From the NCBI RefSeq assembly GCF_001263355.1, contig NZ_LGYO01000011.1, positions 111,564 through 175,563 on the forward strand: 64,000 bases of DNA, given 5' to 3'. The translations under genes and the position numbers were made by a program. The notes below the pieces were generated by a model. The model was not told the DNA's origin. It did not search any database and worked only from the letters and a program-made list of their open reading frames with translations. The stretch's first letter is position 1, and each line of letters starts with the position of its first letter. This document shows, one piece after another, positions 16,855 through 25,443 of this stretch. The DNA is from Acetobacterium bakii (lineage in GTDB: Bacteria > Bacillota > Clostridia > Eubacteriales > Eubacteriaceae).

Positions 16855-17925
16855 ATGGCTCAGTCAGATAAAACAGAAAAAGCAACCCCGAAAAAGAAAA
16901 AAGACGAGCGAAAAAAAGGAAATGCCTATCAAAGCAAGGACGTTGTCAGTGTCATTCTTTTATTTATGGGCTTTTTTTTAATCAGTCAGTTGGGATTGTT
17001 TATTGTTCTGCAAATCAGAGGTTTATATCAGGGACAAATGGCTAAGATCGGTGAGTTACAGACATTAACCGTGACCACCTGCATGCAAATCCTCCGCGAG
17101 TCGATCCAAGTTTTTTTTATTGCAACCCTGCCCATTGTGATTGTTTTAGCCATTAGTGCGATTATCATGGTTGGCGTGCAAACTGGATTTTTAGTTTCCG
17201 GGGATCTGATTAAATTCAAGCACAGCAGAATCAGTTTAATGCAGGGCATAAAACGGTTGTTTTCCCTGCGATCGCTGATGGAACTGGCTAAATCCATTGT
17301 CAAAGTGTTGTTGGTTCTGATTACTATTTATACCTTTGTTAAAGGGCTGCTGACGGTGGCCCCGGACCTGTTAAGCACCCAGTTAAATGAAAGCATATCC
17401 TATATGGGGGAACAAATCATCGCTATGGTTACTAAGATCTGCCTGATCTTTTCAGTGGTTGCCATTTTAGATTATGCCTACCAGAAATATGATTATGAGA
17501 AAAAACTGATGATGACAAAACAGGAAATAAAGGATGAATACAAACAAAGCGAGGGCGATCCGCAAATCAAGGGCAAAATCAAGGAAAAACAACGTCAAAT
17601 GAGTCAGAACAGAATGATGCAGCAGGTGCCCACAGCCGATGTAATTGTGAGAAATCCAACCCATTTTGCGATTGCCTTAAAATATGACATTGACCATGAT
17701 GCGGCACCTATTATTATTGCCAAAGGAAAAGACAGTCTGGCCCTGCGAATTGTGGAAGTCGGCGAAAAGCACAACGTGCCCATTAAAGAAAACCGACTGC
17801 TGGCAAGAGGACTTTACGAAATGGCCGAAGTCAATGATTATATCCCGGCGGAACTTTATCAGGCGGTTGCCGAACTCATCGCCTGGGTTTACAGTGAGAA
17901 AGAAAAGGGTAAAGGAGCAGCATGA
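16855..17925 (+). CDS. flhB: Export switch protein FlhB
   Basis: A 356-residue membrane protein with a basic N-terminus (EKATPKKKKDERKKGN), four membrane helices and a cytoplasmic domain with the autocleavage motif N-P-T-H (IVRNPTHFAIALKY). Cleavage after that Asn lets FlhB switch substrate specificity in response to FliK, encoded at the start of this run. ATCGGAGAAATAT precedes the ATG. It overlaps flhA by four bases. Confidence 0.95.
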   Translation: MAQSDKTEKATPKKKKDERKKGNAYQSKDVVSVILLFMGFFLISQLGLFIVLQIRGLYQGQMAKIGELQTLTVTTCMQILRESIQVFFIATLPIVIVLAISAIIMVGVQTGFLVSGDLIKFKHSRISLMQGIKRLFSLRSLMELAKSIVKVLLVLITIYTFVKGLLTVAPDLLSTQLNESISYMGEQIIAMVTKICLIFSVVAILDYAYQKYDYEKKLMMTKQEIKDEYKQSEGDPQIKGKIKEKQRQMSQNRMMQQVPTADVIVRNPTHFAIALKYDIDHDAAPIIIAKGKDSLALRIVEVGEKHNVPIKENRLLARGLYEMAEVNDYIPAELYQAVAELIAWVYSEKEKGKGAA

Positions 17926-19982
17926 AAATCACACAACATCTTGTCGTCGCTTTTGTTGTTCTGATAATTGCTCTGATTATCATTCCATTGCCGCCTTTTT
18001 TACTGGATTTTATGTTTATCATCAATATCAGCATCTCCCTGATGATTTTATTGACCACCATGTTCATCGGCGGACCTTTGGAATTTCCTATTTTTCCATC
18101 ACTGCTCCTGATCACAACCCTCCTGAGGCTGGCCCTGAATATATCCTCAACGCGTTTGATTTTATCAAATGGCGGCGATGCCGGACAGGTCATTAAAACC
18201 TTTGGATCATTCGTTCTCGGCGGAAATGCCGTGGTTGGGTTTATTATCTTTATTATTATCATCCTGGTTCAGTTTCTGGTTATCACAAAGGGTGCAGAAC
18301 GAATTTCCGAGGTAACCGCACGGTTTACCCTGGATGCCATGCCGGGAAAACAGATGGCCATCGATGCCGATCTGAGTTCCGGGGTCATCACCGACGAACA
18401 GGCCAAGGAACGACGGATCAACATTCAGCGGGAAGCGGAATTTTACGGATCCATGGATGGGGCCACAAAATTAGTCAAGGGCGATGCCATTGCATCGATG
18501 ATCATCGCCGTGATCAATCTGATTGCCGGGAGCATCATCGGGATGGTCCAGGGATCCATGGACATTGCTGAAGTTATCAGCGTCTATTCCATTGCCACCG
18601 TCGGTGACGGTCTGGTGAGTCAGGTGCCGGGGCTGATGATTTCAGTGGCCACCGCCATGATTGTAACCAGAGCCGTGTCCGAAAGCAATTTAAATGAAGA
18701 AGTTATCAAGCAGTTTTTATCTCAGCCACGAGTCTTAATCATCGCCGGAATTTCGGTTTCGATGATGTGTTTGATTCCCGGAGCGCCGATCCTGCAAATT
18801 CTGCCCATTGCGCTGTTTCTGATTTTCCTGGGGTACTCCCTCATCAGAAAGGCAAAAGTTGTGGTGGAAACCGGCGTAGAGGATCAGATGAGTCAAATGA
18901 TGGATGAAGAAAACAACGAGGTTGAATTCTATCGCAACATCGACAACGTCTACAATGTGATCGGGGTTGAACCCATTGAAATGGAATTTGGTTATTCGCT
19001 GCTGCCGATGGTGGATGAACGCAGTTCCGGAAATTTCATCGACCGGATTGTAATTTTCAGAAAACAATTTGCCCTGGATATGGGAGTGGTGATCCCAACC
19101 GTACGGCTGCGAGACAACGGCATGATTAATCCCAACCAGTATCTGATTAAGATTAAAGGCGAAGAAGTGGCCAAGGGCGAGGTATTGGTTGACTACTTTT
19201 TAGCCTTGGACTCCGGTGGCAACAGCGAGCCCATTGAAGGCATTGAAACCATTGAACCCGCCTATGGCATTAAAGGCAAATGGATTACCGAAAACGAAAA
19301 AGAAATGGCGGAAGTTTACGGTTATACGGTTATTGATGCCATTTCGGTGATTGTCACCCATATGTCTGAAGTCATAAAAAAACACATCAACGAGTTATTG
19401 AGCCGCCAGGACATCAACACCCTCCTTGAAAATGTTTCGAAAACCGATCCGGCCATTGTTGGTGATGTGATTCCGAACATCATCTCCATTGCTGATTTTC
19501 AGAAGATTCTCATTAATCTTTTGAAAGAAGGGGTTCCCATTCGCGATTTGCACAGCATTCTGGAAACTCTGAGCGATCATGGTGTGACCATCAAAGACAC
19601 CGATATGCTCACAGAATATGTGCGACAAAAACTAAAACGGACCATCACCAGAAAATACACCGATGGAAACAGCATCAAGGTGATTACCCTGGACCAGGAA
19701 ATCGAAAATATTATTTTGAATTCCGCCAAGAAAAATGAACATGGCACCTATCTGGCCATTGATCCTCAGGTGGTGGAAAAAATTGTTGAACGGGTAACCG
19801 AGCAAATTGAACGGGTAAAAGATATCATTGACCGATCAATTATTTTAACCTCACCCATTGTGCGCATCTACTTCAAACGGTTAATTGAACAGTTTTTTGG
19901 TGATCTGACGGTGCTATCCTTTAATGAGATAGAGGCAAACATTCAAATTCAAGTCATTGGTATGATCAAATTAGAAAATTAA
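17922..19982 (+). CDS. flhA: Export apparatus protein FlhA
   Basis: A 686-residue protein with about eight N-terminal membrane helices (to about residue 310), the FHIPEP-family loop (RISEVTARFTLDAMPGKQMA) and a large C-terminal cytoplasmic domain that docks chaperone-substrate pairs. It overlaps flhB by four bases. In most Firmicutes flhF and flhG follow; here fliA follows directly after 36 bases. Confidence 0.96.
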   Translation: MKITQHLVVAFVVLIIALIIIPLPPFLLDFMFIINISISLMILLTTMFIGGPLEFPIFPSLLLITTLLRLALNISSTRLILSNGGDAGQVIKTFGSFVLGGNAVVGFIIFIIIILVQFLVITKGAERISEVTARFTLDAMPGKQMAIDADLSSGVITDEQAKERRINIQREAEFYGSMDGATKLVKGDAIASMIIAVINLIAGSIIGMVQGSMDIAEVISVYSIATVGDGLVSQVPGLMISVATAMIVTRAVSESNLNEEVIKQFLSQPRVLIIAGISVSMMCLIPGAPILQILPIALFLIFLGYSLIRKAKVVVETGVEDQMSQMMDEENNEVEFYRNIDNVYNVIGVEPIEMEFGYSLLPMVDERSSGNFIDRIVIFRKQFALDMGVVIPTVRLRDNGMINPNQYLIKIKGEEVAKGEVLVDYFLALDSGGNSEPIEGIETIEPAYGIKGKWITENEKEMAEVYGYTVIDAISVIVTHMSEVIKKHINELLSRQDINTLLENVSKTDPAIVGDVIPNIISIADFQKILINLLKEGVPIRDLHSILETLSDHGVTIKDTDMLTEYVRQKLKRTITRKYTDGNSIKVITLDQEIENIILNSAKKNEHGTYLAIDPQVVEKIVERVTEQIERVKDIIDRSIILTSPIVRIYFKRLIEQFFGDLTVLSFNEIEANIQIQVIGMIKLEN

Positions 19983-20018
19983 AAATGCGATTCCCTTTGA
20001 AACCAAGGAGTGTGAAAT

Positions 20019-20801
20019 ATGAACGGTGAAGAACTGCAATGCGAGGAAAGACAAGTCGAAGAAAAAGACCGGGATCAATGGCAATTGTACAAGAAAACAG
20101 GAAGTACAGAAGTCAGAAATGACATTGTTCTGGAATATACCGGCCTGGTCAAAAAAATTGTATTAAGATTCAAGGGAAGCTACAATAATTTTGGTCAACT
20201 CGATGACATGGTGAATCAGGGGATGATTGCCCTGATCAATGCTGTGGAAAAATTCAATCCCGAGCTGGGCAATAAGTTTGAAACCTTTGCTTCCTTAAAA
20301 ATCAGAGGTGCCATCATTGATTTTATGCGCAAACAGGATTGGGTCCCCCGCAGCCAGCGCAGTCTGTCGAAGGTACTGGAAGACACTTTTGGCGAACTTT
20401 ATGTTCAAAATGGCCGGGAGCCCACGGAAGCCGAAATTGCCGAGAAAATGGGAATTACTATTGGAAATTTGCAAAAAATCCTCCAGCAACGCCACAATTC
20501 CTTCGTTTTATCCTACGAGGAAGCCATCAATGAAAAAATGATGGAAGTATCGCCGCTGATCACCAATCAGAAAAGAGATGACTTACCGGAATCGCGGATT
20601 TTGCACGACGAACTCAAAGCAAAACTGGGAGAAGCCATTGATCAGCTCAAGGAAAAAGAAAGAATTGTCGTGTCCCTGTACTACTATGAAAATCTTAAAC
20701 TAAAGGAAATCGCCGAGGTCCTGGGAGTCACCGAATCCCGAGTATCGCAGATTCATTCCCAGGCAATCATTAAAATGAAAACCAAGCTTAAAAATTATTA
20801 G
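20019..20801 (+). CDS. fliA: Flagellar sigma factor sigma-28 (FliA/SigD/WhiG)
   Basis: A 260-residue sigma factor. Region 2 (LDDMVNQGMIALINAVEKF, FETFASLKIRGAIIDFMR), region 3 and region 4 helix-turn-helix (LKEIAEVLGVTESRVSQIHS) are intact. It should transcribe late flagellar and chemotaxis genes from TAAAGTTT-N11-GCCGATAA-type promoters, several of which are visible in this window. FlgM, encoded at 38026, is its expected inhibitor. CCAAGGAGTG precedes the ATG. A MITE-like element follows eight bases after the stop. Confidence 0.95.
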   Translation: MNGEELQCEERQVEEKDRDQWQLYKKTGSTEVRNDIVLEYTGLVKKIVLRFKGSYNNFGQLDDMVNQGMIALINAVEKFNPELGNKFETFASLKIRGAIIDFMRKQDWVPRSQRSLSKVLEDTFGELYVQNGREPTEAEIAEKMGITIGNLQKILQQRHNSFVLSYEEAINEKMMEVSPLITNQKRDDLPESRILHDELKAKLGEAIDQLKEKERIVVSLYYYENLKLKEIAEVLGVTESRVSQIHSQAIIKMKTKLKNY

Positions 20802-20809
20802 AATAGATT

Positions 20810-20980
20810 TTAGCTATTTGCAAACTACCGTGAGCTTCGCTGCGGGTTTTCACGAAACAATTTTTACACTGCACGGCGGACAGGCTACCGCCTGTTCGCC
20901 TGCACGTTACAAAATTGTTTGTGAAAACTCACATCAAAGCAATTATTGTTCGATTCTTTAAAGTTTCGAAATTACCTAAA
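20810..20980 (-). repeat. MITE-like palindromic repeat, copy B
   Basis: This 171-bp element is the inverted counterpart of 11869-12038, with the same long palindrome (for example CACGAAACAATTTTTACACT and its partner). Exact 8-bp direct repeats AATAGATT flank it at 20802-20809 and 20981-20988 and differ from those around copy A. It separates fliA from the flgF/flgG genes. No ORF is contained. Confidence 0.85.
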
Positions 20981-21006
20981 AATAGATTAAATAAGGAGGC
21001 AGGAAC

Positions 21007-21768
21007 ATGAATAGAGGATTTTATTCCGCAGCGGCGGGATTACTTACCGGCCAGAAGGCGGTCAATGTGCTGGCAAACAATGTGTCCAATGTGAATACCG
21101 CAGGTTTTAAAAACCAGTCGACCATTCAATCAAGCTTTTCAGAATATCTCATCGCCCGATTAAGCGATTCCAACAAGATTGCCAGTCCGGATATTGGAAC
21201 CGGTGCTTATATGACCGTGAATAGTGCCCAATTTTCAGACTTTACCCAGGGCAGTATTGAAGAAACCGGCCGAAGTGTTGATGTGGCCATTCAGGGTGAG
21301 GGTTTCTTTCTGGTTCAAAGTGACACCGATGGGGAAGTGCTCACCCGAAACGGACAATTTGAAGTTAATGAGAATGGAAACCTGATTCTGCCGGGGGTGG
21401 GAAGAGTTTTAAACAGCAATAAACAGCCCATTACCCTGACCGGCAGCGATTTTACCCTTAGCTCAAATGGTCGGATTATTCAAAACGGGGCAGAAAAAGA
21501 TGCGCTTTATATTGCCACCGTGGCAAATAAAAATGAACTTACCCAGGTGGGTAACGGTTTTTTCCAGAGTCCGAACGGGTTTCAACAAGCTGCTACCGGA
21601 GTCTATTCGCTGATTCAGGGTTCCATAGAAAAATCCAATACGGATATGACCACCGAAATGAGTCAGATTATTTCCCGGCAGAATAACTTTCAATCCTGCT
21701 CCCAGGTACTGAAAATAATGGACAGAATCAGTGAAATCTCAGCCAATCAAGTTGGCAAAGTCGGTTAA
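21007..21768 (+). CDS. flgF: Flagellar basal-body rod protein FlgF/FlgG family
   Basis: A 253-residue rod protein with the N-terminal motif NVLANNVSNVNTAGFKNQ and the C-terminal coiled segment (NTDMTTEMSQIISRQNNFQ) that packs into the rod. Two such genes stand in tandem; assignment of this one to FlgF (FlhO type) rests on order and is tentative. An AAGGAGGCAGGAAC site precedes the ATG, just after MITE copy B. Confidence 0.85.
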   Translation: MNRGFYSAAAGLLTGQKAVNVLANNVSNVNTAGFKNQSTIQSSFSEYLIARLSDSNKIASPDIGTGAYMTVNSAQFSDFTQGSIEETGRSVDVAIQGEGFFLVQSDTDGEVLTRNGQFEVNENGNLILPGVGRVLNSNKQPITLTGSDFTLSSNGRIIQNGAEKDALYIATVANKNELTQVGNGFFQSPNGFQQAATGVYSLIQGSIEKSNTDMTTEMSQIISRQNNFQSCSQVLKIMDRISEISANQVGKVG

Positions 21769-21785
21769 ATCGCAAAGGAGAAATG

Positions 21786-22487
21786 ATGATCAGAGGATTT
21801 TATTCAGCTAATCAAGGCTTAAAAAGCCAGCAGACCTATTTAAATAACATTGCCAATAACATTGCCAATGTTAATACAACCGCTTTTAAACCCCAGCAGA
21901 CTGCTTTTGCCTCGCTTCTGTACAGCAATGTCAATGGCGGATCAGGAACCCTTGTTTCCACCGGAAGCGGCGCCAAGGTTGAAAAAACAGGCATTGATTT
22001 TACCAAGGGAAGCCTTGAGAAAACAGATTTGCCCATGGATTGCGCCCTCACCGGAGAAGGCTTTTTCGCCATTGAGAATAAAGGCACCCAAACGGTTACC
22101 TATACCAGAAATGGGGCGTTTTCCATTAGTGTTGAAGGCAACCAAAGCTTTCTGGTGGATGGCAGTGGCAACTATGTGTTAGGTGCCAACCGCAATCGAA
22201 TCGACATTACCCAGGGCTTTGATGCCAAAGCAGTCGGCATTTTCAATTTTTCAAATCCTTATGGACTCAGTTTATTGGGAAATAATCAATTCGGAGCAAC
22301 AACCCAGTCCGGACAGGGAACGATCTACCCGGAAGGGACCTTGAGAACCGGTTATCTGGAAAGTTCGGCGGCCCAGGTATCACGAGAAATGGTGAAAATG
22401 ATCGAAGCATCCAAAGGTTTTTCATTTAACGCAAAAATTCTTCAGGCAACCGATGAAATGGAAAAAACCATAAATCAATTGAGATAA
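21786..22487 (+). CDS. flgG: Flagellar basal-body rod protein FlgG family
   Basis: A 233-residue paralogue of the preceding rod protein, with YLNNIANNIANVNTTAFKP at the N-terminus and a C-terminal EMVKMIEASKGFSFNAKILQ helix. It should form the distal rod, with which the hook connects. AAAGGAG precedes two adjacent ATG codons; the second, at 21786, has better spacing. FlgG or FlhP are both possible names. Confidence 0.85.
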   Translation: MIRGFYSANQGLKSQQTYLNNIANNIANVNTTAFKPQQTAFASLLYSNVNGGSGTLVSTGSGAKVEKTGIDFTKGSLEKTDLPMDCALTGEGFFAIENKGTQTVTYTRNGAFSISVEGNQSFLVDGSGNYVLGANRNRIDITQGFDAKAVGIFNFSNPYGLSLLGNNQFGATTQSGQGTIYPEGTLRTGYLESSAAQVSREMVKMIEASKGFSFNAKILQATDEMEKTINQLR

Positions 22488-22547
22488 CCCGCACAATAAT
22501 CTTTTGAGGCTATCAATGAACCAGGATTAGAAAAAAGGGAGAAAACA

Positions 22548-23990
22548 ATGAATGAAGAAACCAACGCTATTAATGAGATTCAAGGCTTAGTTGAGGTTCT
22601 CATAAGTGACGATGGCATGCTCGGCTACATCAAATTGACCAAGGATCCGGAAAATCCAACCCCCTTTTCAAAGGAACAGCTTATGGAAGCACTCAGAGAA
22701 AAAAAGATTTGTGATGGGATTAATAAGGAAGCCGTATTTAATTTAGCCCAGCGGCCGATTTTTAATATGAAAATCAATGTGGCCAAGGGTCAAAACCCCA
22801 TTGCCGGAGAGAATGGCAGGGTGGACTATCTGGTGAAAAGAGACTCTGAGTATCATCCGGAGTACGAAGAGGATGGTGTGGTTGATTATAAGAACTTGAA
22901 CTATTTTCAAATGGCCGTTGCCGATCAGGTATTGTGCGTCATCACCAAACCAACCGCAGGAATACCAGGGAAGAACATTTTAGGTGAACTGCTTGTTGCC
23001 GAAAAAGGAAAAGATCCGGTATTTTCTGTTGGTGAAAACACGGCGCTCAATGCCGATGAAACAAAAATAGTGGCAACCTGCGATGGCATGGTGCGATTTG
23101 CAAACAATACGGTGAGTATTAAAAAAATCCTTCATATCCACAAAAATGTTGATATTTTCACCGGAAACCTCGACTTTTCCGGCGATATAACCATTGATGG
23201 AGATGTCGGTATGGGCTTTTCGGTAAAATCCGGGGGGACGATCACAATAAAAGGCGTTCTGGAAGATGCCCATATCGAAGCAGCGGGAAATTTATTTATT
23301 TCCAATGGAATCAATGGCAGCGGCAGACGGATCATAAAAGTTGGCAAGGATTTGCGGTGCAAATACATTGAGGATGCCGTTCTTGATGTTAAAGGAAATA
23401 TTACCGCCGATTATATTATCGACAGTAAAATCACCTGTATGGGGGATATTACATTAGCCGGCAGCAAAGAACTAATCAACGGCGGCGAAATCCATCTGGC
23501 CGGAAATTTATTCGCAAAAGAAATCGGCAGCGAAAGAGAGCGGCCCACCAAAATTAAAATACTGGGGACCAATTCAGTGGATACCCCTGCCATTGAGGCT
23601 TTGGAAAAAGAAATTGAAGACCTTTCGGTTAAGTTGGAAGTGATGTTTGAAAAAGAAGATCAGCTAAATAAATGGGCACTATCCCAGGATAAAGCCGCCG
23701 TTATCAATAAACATCAGGATCGGGCGGTTAAAGAAAAAATTGGGGTTTTAACCCGGGAAATAAACAAAGAAATCATGTGTTTAAAGAATGAAATTAACAA
23801 AAACAAGGCCGAAATCAAGAGAATAGAAGGTCAATTTATAACAACCTATGATGGTCTTGTCAGTTTTAAAAGAAAATTATACCGGGGTGTGACAATCAGC
23901 TTTGGGGATAATATCTTTCAATTTGACCTGGATAATCTGGAACACTCCAAAATCTACTGGGATGATGAAATTGTTCTGGGATTATTGTAA
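22548..23990 (+). CDS. DUF342/FapA family protein
   Basis: A 480-residue protein of the DUF342 (flagellar assembly protein A) family. The N-terminal part carries family strands (GYIKLTKDPENPTPFSKEQL). The middle (about 190-330) is a right-handed beta-helix-like repeat with many Gly and Asp turns, as in bactofilin-like folds. The C-terminal ~130 residues are a Lys/Glu-rich coiled coil. The family is often linked to flagella and surface polysaccharides, but its molecular role is not settled. Confidence 0.8.
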   Translation: MNEETNAINEIQGLVEVLISDDGMLGYIKLTKDPENPTPFSKEQLMEALREKKICDGINKEAVFNLAQRPIFNMKINVAKGQNPIAGENGRVDYLVKRDSEYHPEYEEDGVVDYKNLNYFQMAVADQVLCVITKPTAGIPGKNILGELLVAEKGKDPVFSVGENTALNADETKIVATCDGMVRFANNTVSIKKILHIHKNVDIFTGNLDFSGDITIDGDVGMGFSVKSGGTITIKGVLEDAHIEAAGNLFISNGINGSGRRIIKVGKDLRCKYIEDAVLDVKGNITADYIIDSKITCMGDITLAGSKELINGGEIHLAGNLFAKEIGSERERPTKIKILGTNSVDTPAIEALEKEIEDLSVKLEVMFEKEDQLNKWALSQDKAAVINKHQDRAVKEKIGVLTREINKEIMCLKNEINKNKAEIKRIEGQFITTYDGLVSFKRKLYRGVTISFGDNIFQFDLDNLEHSKIYWDDEIVLGLL

Positions 23991-24011
23991 AAGAAGAAAA
24001 GAGGTGTCGAC

Positions 24012-24629
24012 GTGTTTGAAAATTACGAAGAACTAAGTGCTGAACAGATCGATTTATTAAGAGAAATTGGCAATATCGGAGCCGGCAATGCCGCCACCGC
24101 CCTGGCAACCATGCTGGATGAAAAGGTGGATATGACGGTCCCAAGCGTCAGAATTACCGGGTTTGATGAAGCGGTAACGAGTCTTGGCGGTGCAGAAACC
24201 ATGACCGTGGCGGTTTTGGTGAATTTCAGCGGCGATGCCAATGGCATGATTATGTTTTTATTGAATGTTGAAGATGCTAAAAGCATTATGGATATTTTAA
24301 TCGGCGAAGATGACGGCGAAGAAGAACTCAGTGAGATGAAGATCTCCGGCATCAAAGAGATTGGCAACATTCTAAGCTCTTCCTATCTTAATGCCATTTC
24401 CGCCCTGACCGGATTAACCATCCACGTTTCCGTGCCCTATGTGGCCATCGATATGGTCGGAGCATTAATGAGTGTGCCGATCATTGAATTCGGAGCAATC
24501 GGAGAGAAGCTGATGTTTATCGAAGAAAATTTTCTTGGGGAAACCAATGAGCTCAAAAGCAACATGATCATGTTTGCAGAGATTGATACCTTAAAAGTTA
24601 TTATGCAAAAGTTAGGGCTTGAAATATGA
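24012..24629 (+). CDS. cheC: CheY-P phosphatase CheC
   Basis: A 205-residue CheC with two pseudo-symmetric active sites, each with the E-x3-N pair (REIGNIGAGNAATAL and KEIGNILSSSYLNA). It removes phosphate from CheY-P and is activated by CheD. The start is GTG 24012 after GAGGTG. It overlaps cheD by four bases, and the pair is encoded in the order typical of Clostridia. Confidence 0.94.
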   Translation: MFENYEELSAEQIDLLREIGNIGAGNAATALATMLDEKVDMTVPSVRITGFDEAVTSLGGAETMTVAVLVNFSGDANGMIMFLLNVEDAKSIMDILIGEDDGEEELSEMKISGIKEIGNILSSSYLNAISALTGLTIHVSVPYVAIDMVGALMSVPIIEFGAIGEKLMFIEENFLGETNELKSNMIMFAEIDTLKVIMQKLGLEI

Positions 24630-25114
24630 GCCAGTTGATCGTTATCGGAATATCGGATTATAAGTTTGCCAAAGCTCCGGAAGTATTGGTGACTTATGCT
24701 TTAGGCTCCTGTGTGGGAGTCTGTTTATACGACAAGATTTCAAAAATCGGCGGGCTATCCCATGTAATGCTTCCGGACAGCACTAATTTTTCCAGCAAGG
24801 ATTTCAATCGCATGAAATTTGCGGATACCGCTTTGGTGGATTTAGTTCAGGAATTAAAAAGAGCGGGCTCCGGGAATAATCGGATTGTTGCAAAAATTGC
24901 CGGCGGCGCCCAGATGTTTGCGGTGCAGCAAGGCAGTAAAATGGGGGCAATTGGGGACCGAAACATCCAATGTGTTAAAAAAGCCTTATCTGAATTAAGA
25001 ATTCCCATTTTAGCAGAGGATACCGGTTTGAATTTTGGGCGAACTCAGTATTTTGATTTAGAGACCGGAATAATGAAAATTCAATCCCTGAATAGACAGA
25101 TTAATGAATACTAA
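24626..25114 (+). CDS. cheD: Chemoreceptor glutamine deamidase CheD
   Basis: A 162-residue CheD. The catalytic Cys (ALGSCVGVCLYD), His (GGLSHVMLPDS) and Thr (MKFADTAL) are present. It deamidates specific Gln residues in chemoreceptors and stimulates CheC. Translation is coupled to cheC by the ATGA overlap. A stem-loop follows the stop. Confidence 0.95.
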   Translation: MSQLIVIGISDYKFAKAPEVLVTYALGSCVGVCLYDKISKIGGLSHVMLPDSTNFSSKDFNRMKFADTALVDLVQELKRAGSGNNRIVAKIAGGAQMFAVQQGSKMGAIGDRNIQCVKKALSELRIPILAEDTGLNFGRTQYFDLETGIMKIQSLNRQINEY

Positions 25115-25126
25115 AAATAGTTATAT

Positions 25127-25178
25127 GCAAAATAGACCAGTGAACATTTATTACAGTGTTTCAGTGGTTTTATTTTGC
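25127..25178 (+). terminator. Imperfect stem-loop after cheD
   Basis: GCAAAATA...ACCA..TGAACA pairs with TGTTTCA.TGGT..TATTTTGC across a short AT loop. It probably marks the 3' end of the long flagellar transcript. There is no clean T-run beyond the stem, so it may stabilise the RNA instead of terminating. Confidence 0.4.
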
Positions 25179-25277
25179 GCTAAAAAAGCCATTAGATCAT
25201 TATTAAAGAGCCGAATAAAACATATTTATCTTCACAGAAAATAATGCTGCGATTGGAAAATATTGGGAGAATAAAAG

Positions 25278-25304
25278 TTAAGTTTTCGTTGGGAATGTCG
25301 ATTA
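25278..25304 (+). promoter_or_regulatory. Sigma-28 promoter of the first chemoreceptor
   Basis: TTAAGTTT (25278-25285), exactly 11 bases, then GTCGATTA (25297-25304), against the family consensus TAAAGTTT-N11-GCCGATAA. The -10 runs straight into the GATTAGA repeat. Confidence 0.75.
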
Positions 25305-25348
25305 GAGATTAGAGATTAGAGATTAGAGATTAGAGATTAGAGATTAAA
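25300..25348 (+). repeat. (GATTAGA)7 heptanucleotide tandem repeat
   Basis: Six perfect GATTAGA units and a seventh GATTAAA. The first unit overlaps the sigma-28 -10 element, so copy-number change would alter the initially transcribed region or leader of the chemoreceptor mRNA without touching the -35/-10 spacing. Confidence 0.95.
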
Positions 25349-25443
25349 AGCATAAAATAAAGATAATTAAAGTGAAGGGAGAAAAGTAAGCGCAAGAGCA
25401 AAAAAGAGCATGACAATAAAATTTTAAATAAAGGAGAAAAACA

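Larger units (their letters stand above)
25179..25443 (+). other. cheD-chemoreceptor intergenic region
   Basis: Non-coding. It holds the sigma-28 promoter and the heptanucleotide repeat listed separately, and an AT-rich leader of about 95 bases ending in AAAGGAG before the receptor gene. I see nothing else. Confidence 0.6.

Noticed and set aside
25300..25348. Short direct repeats as a CRISPR array
   Set aside because: Units are 7 bases and contiguous without spacers; this is a simple tandem repeat.
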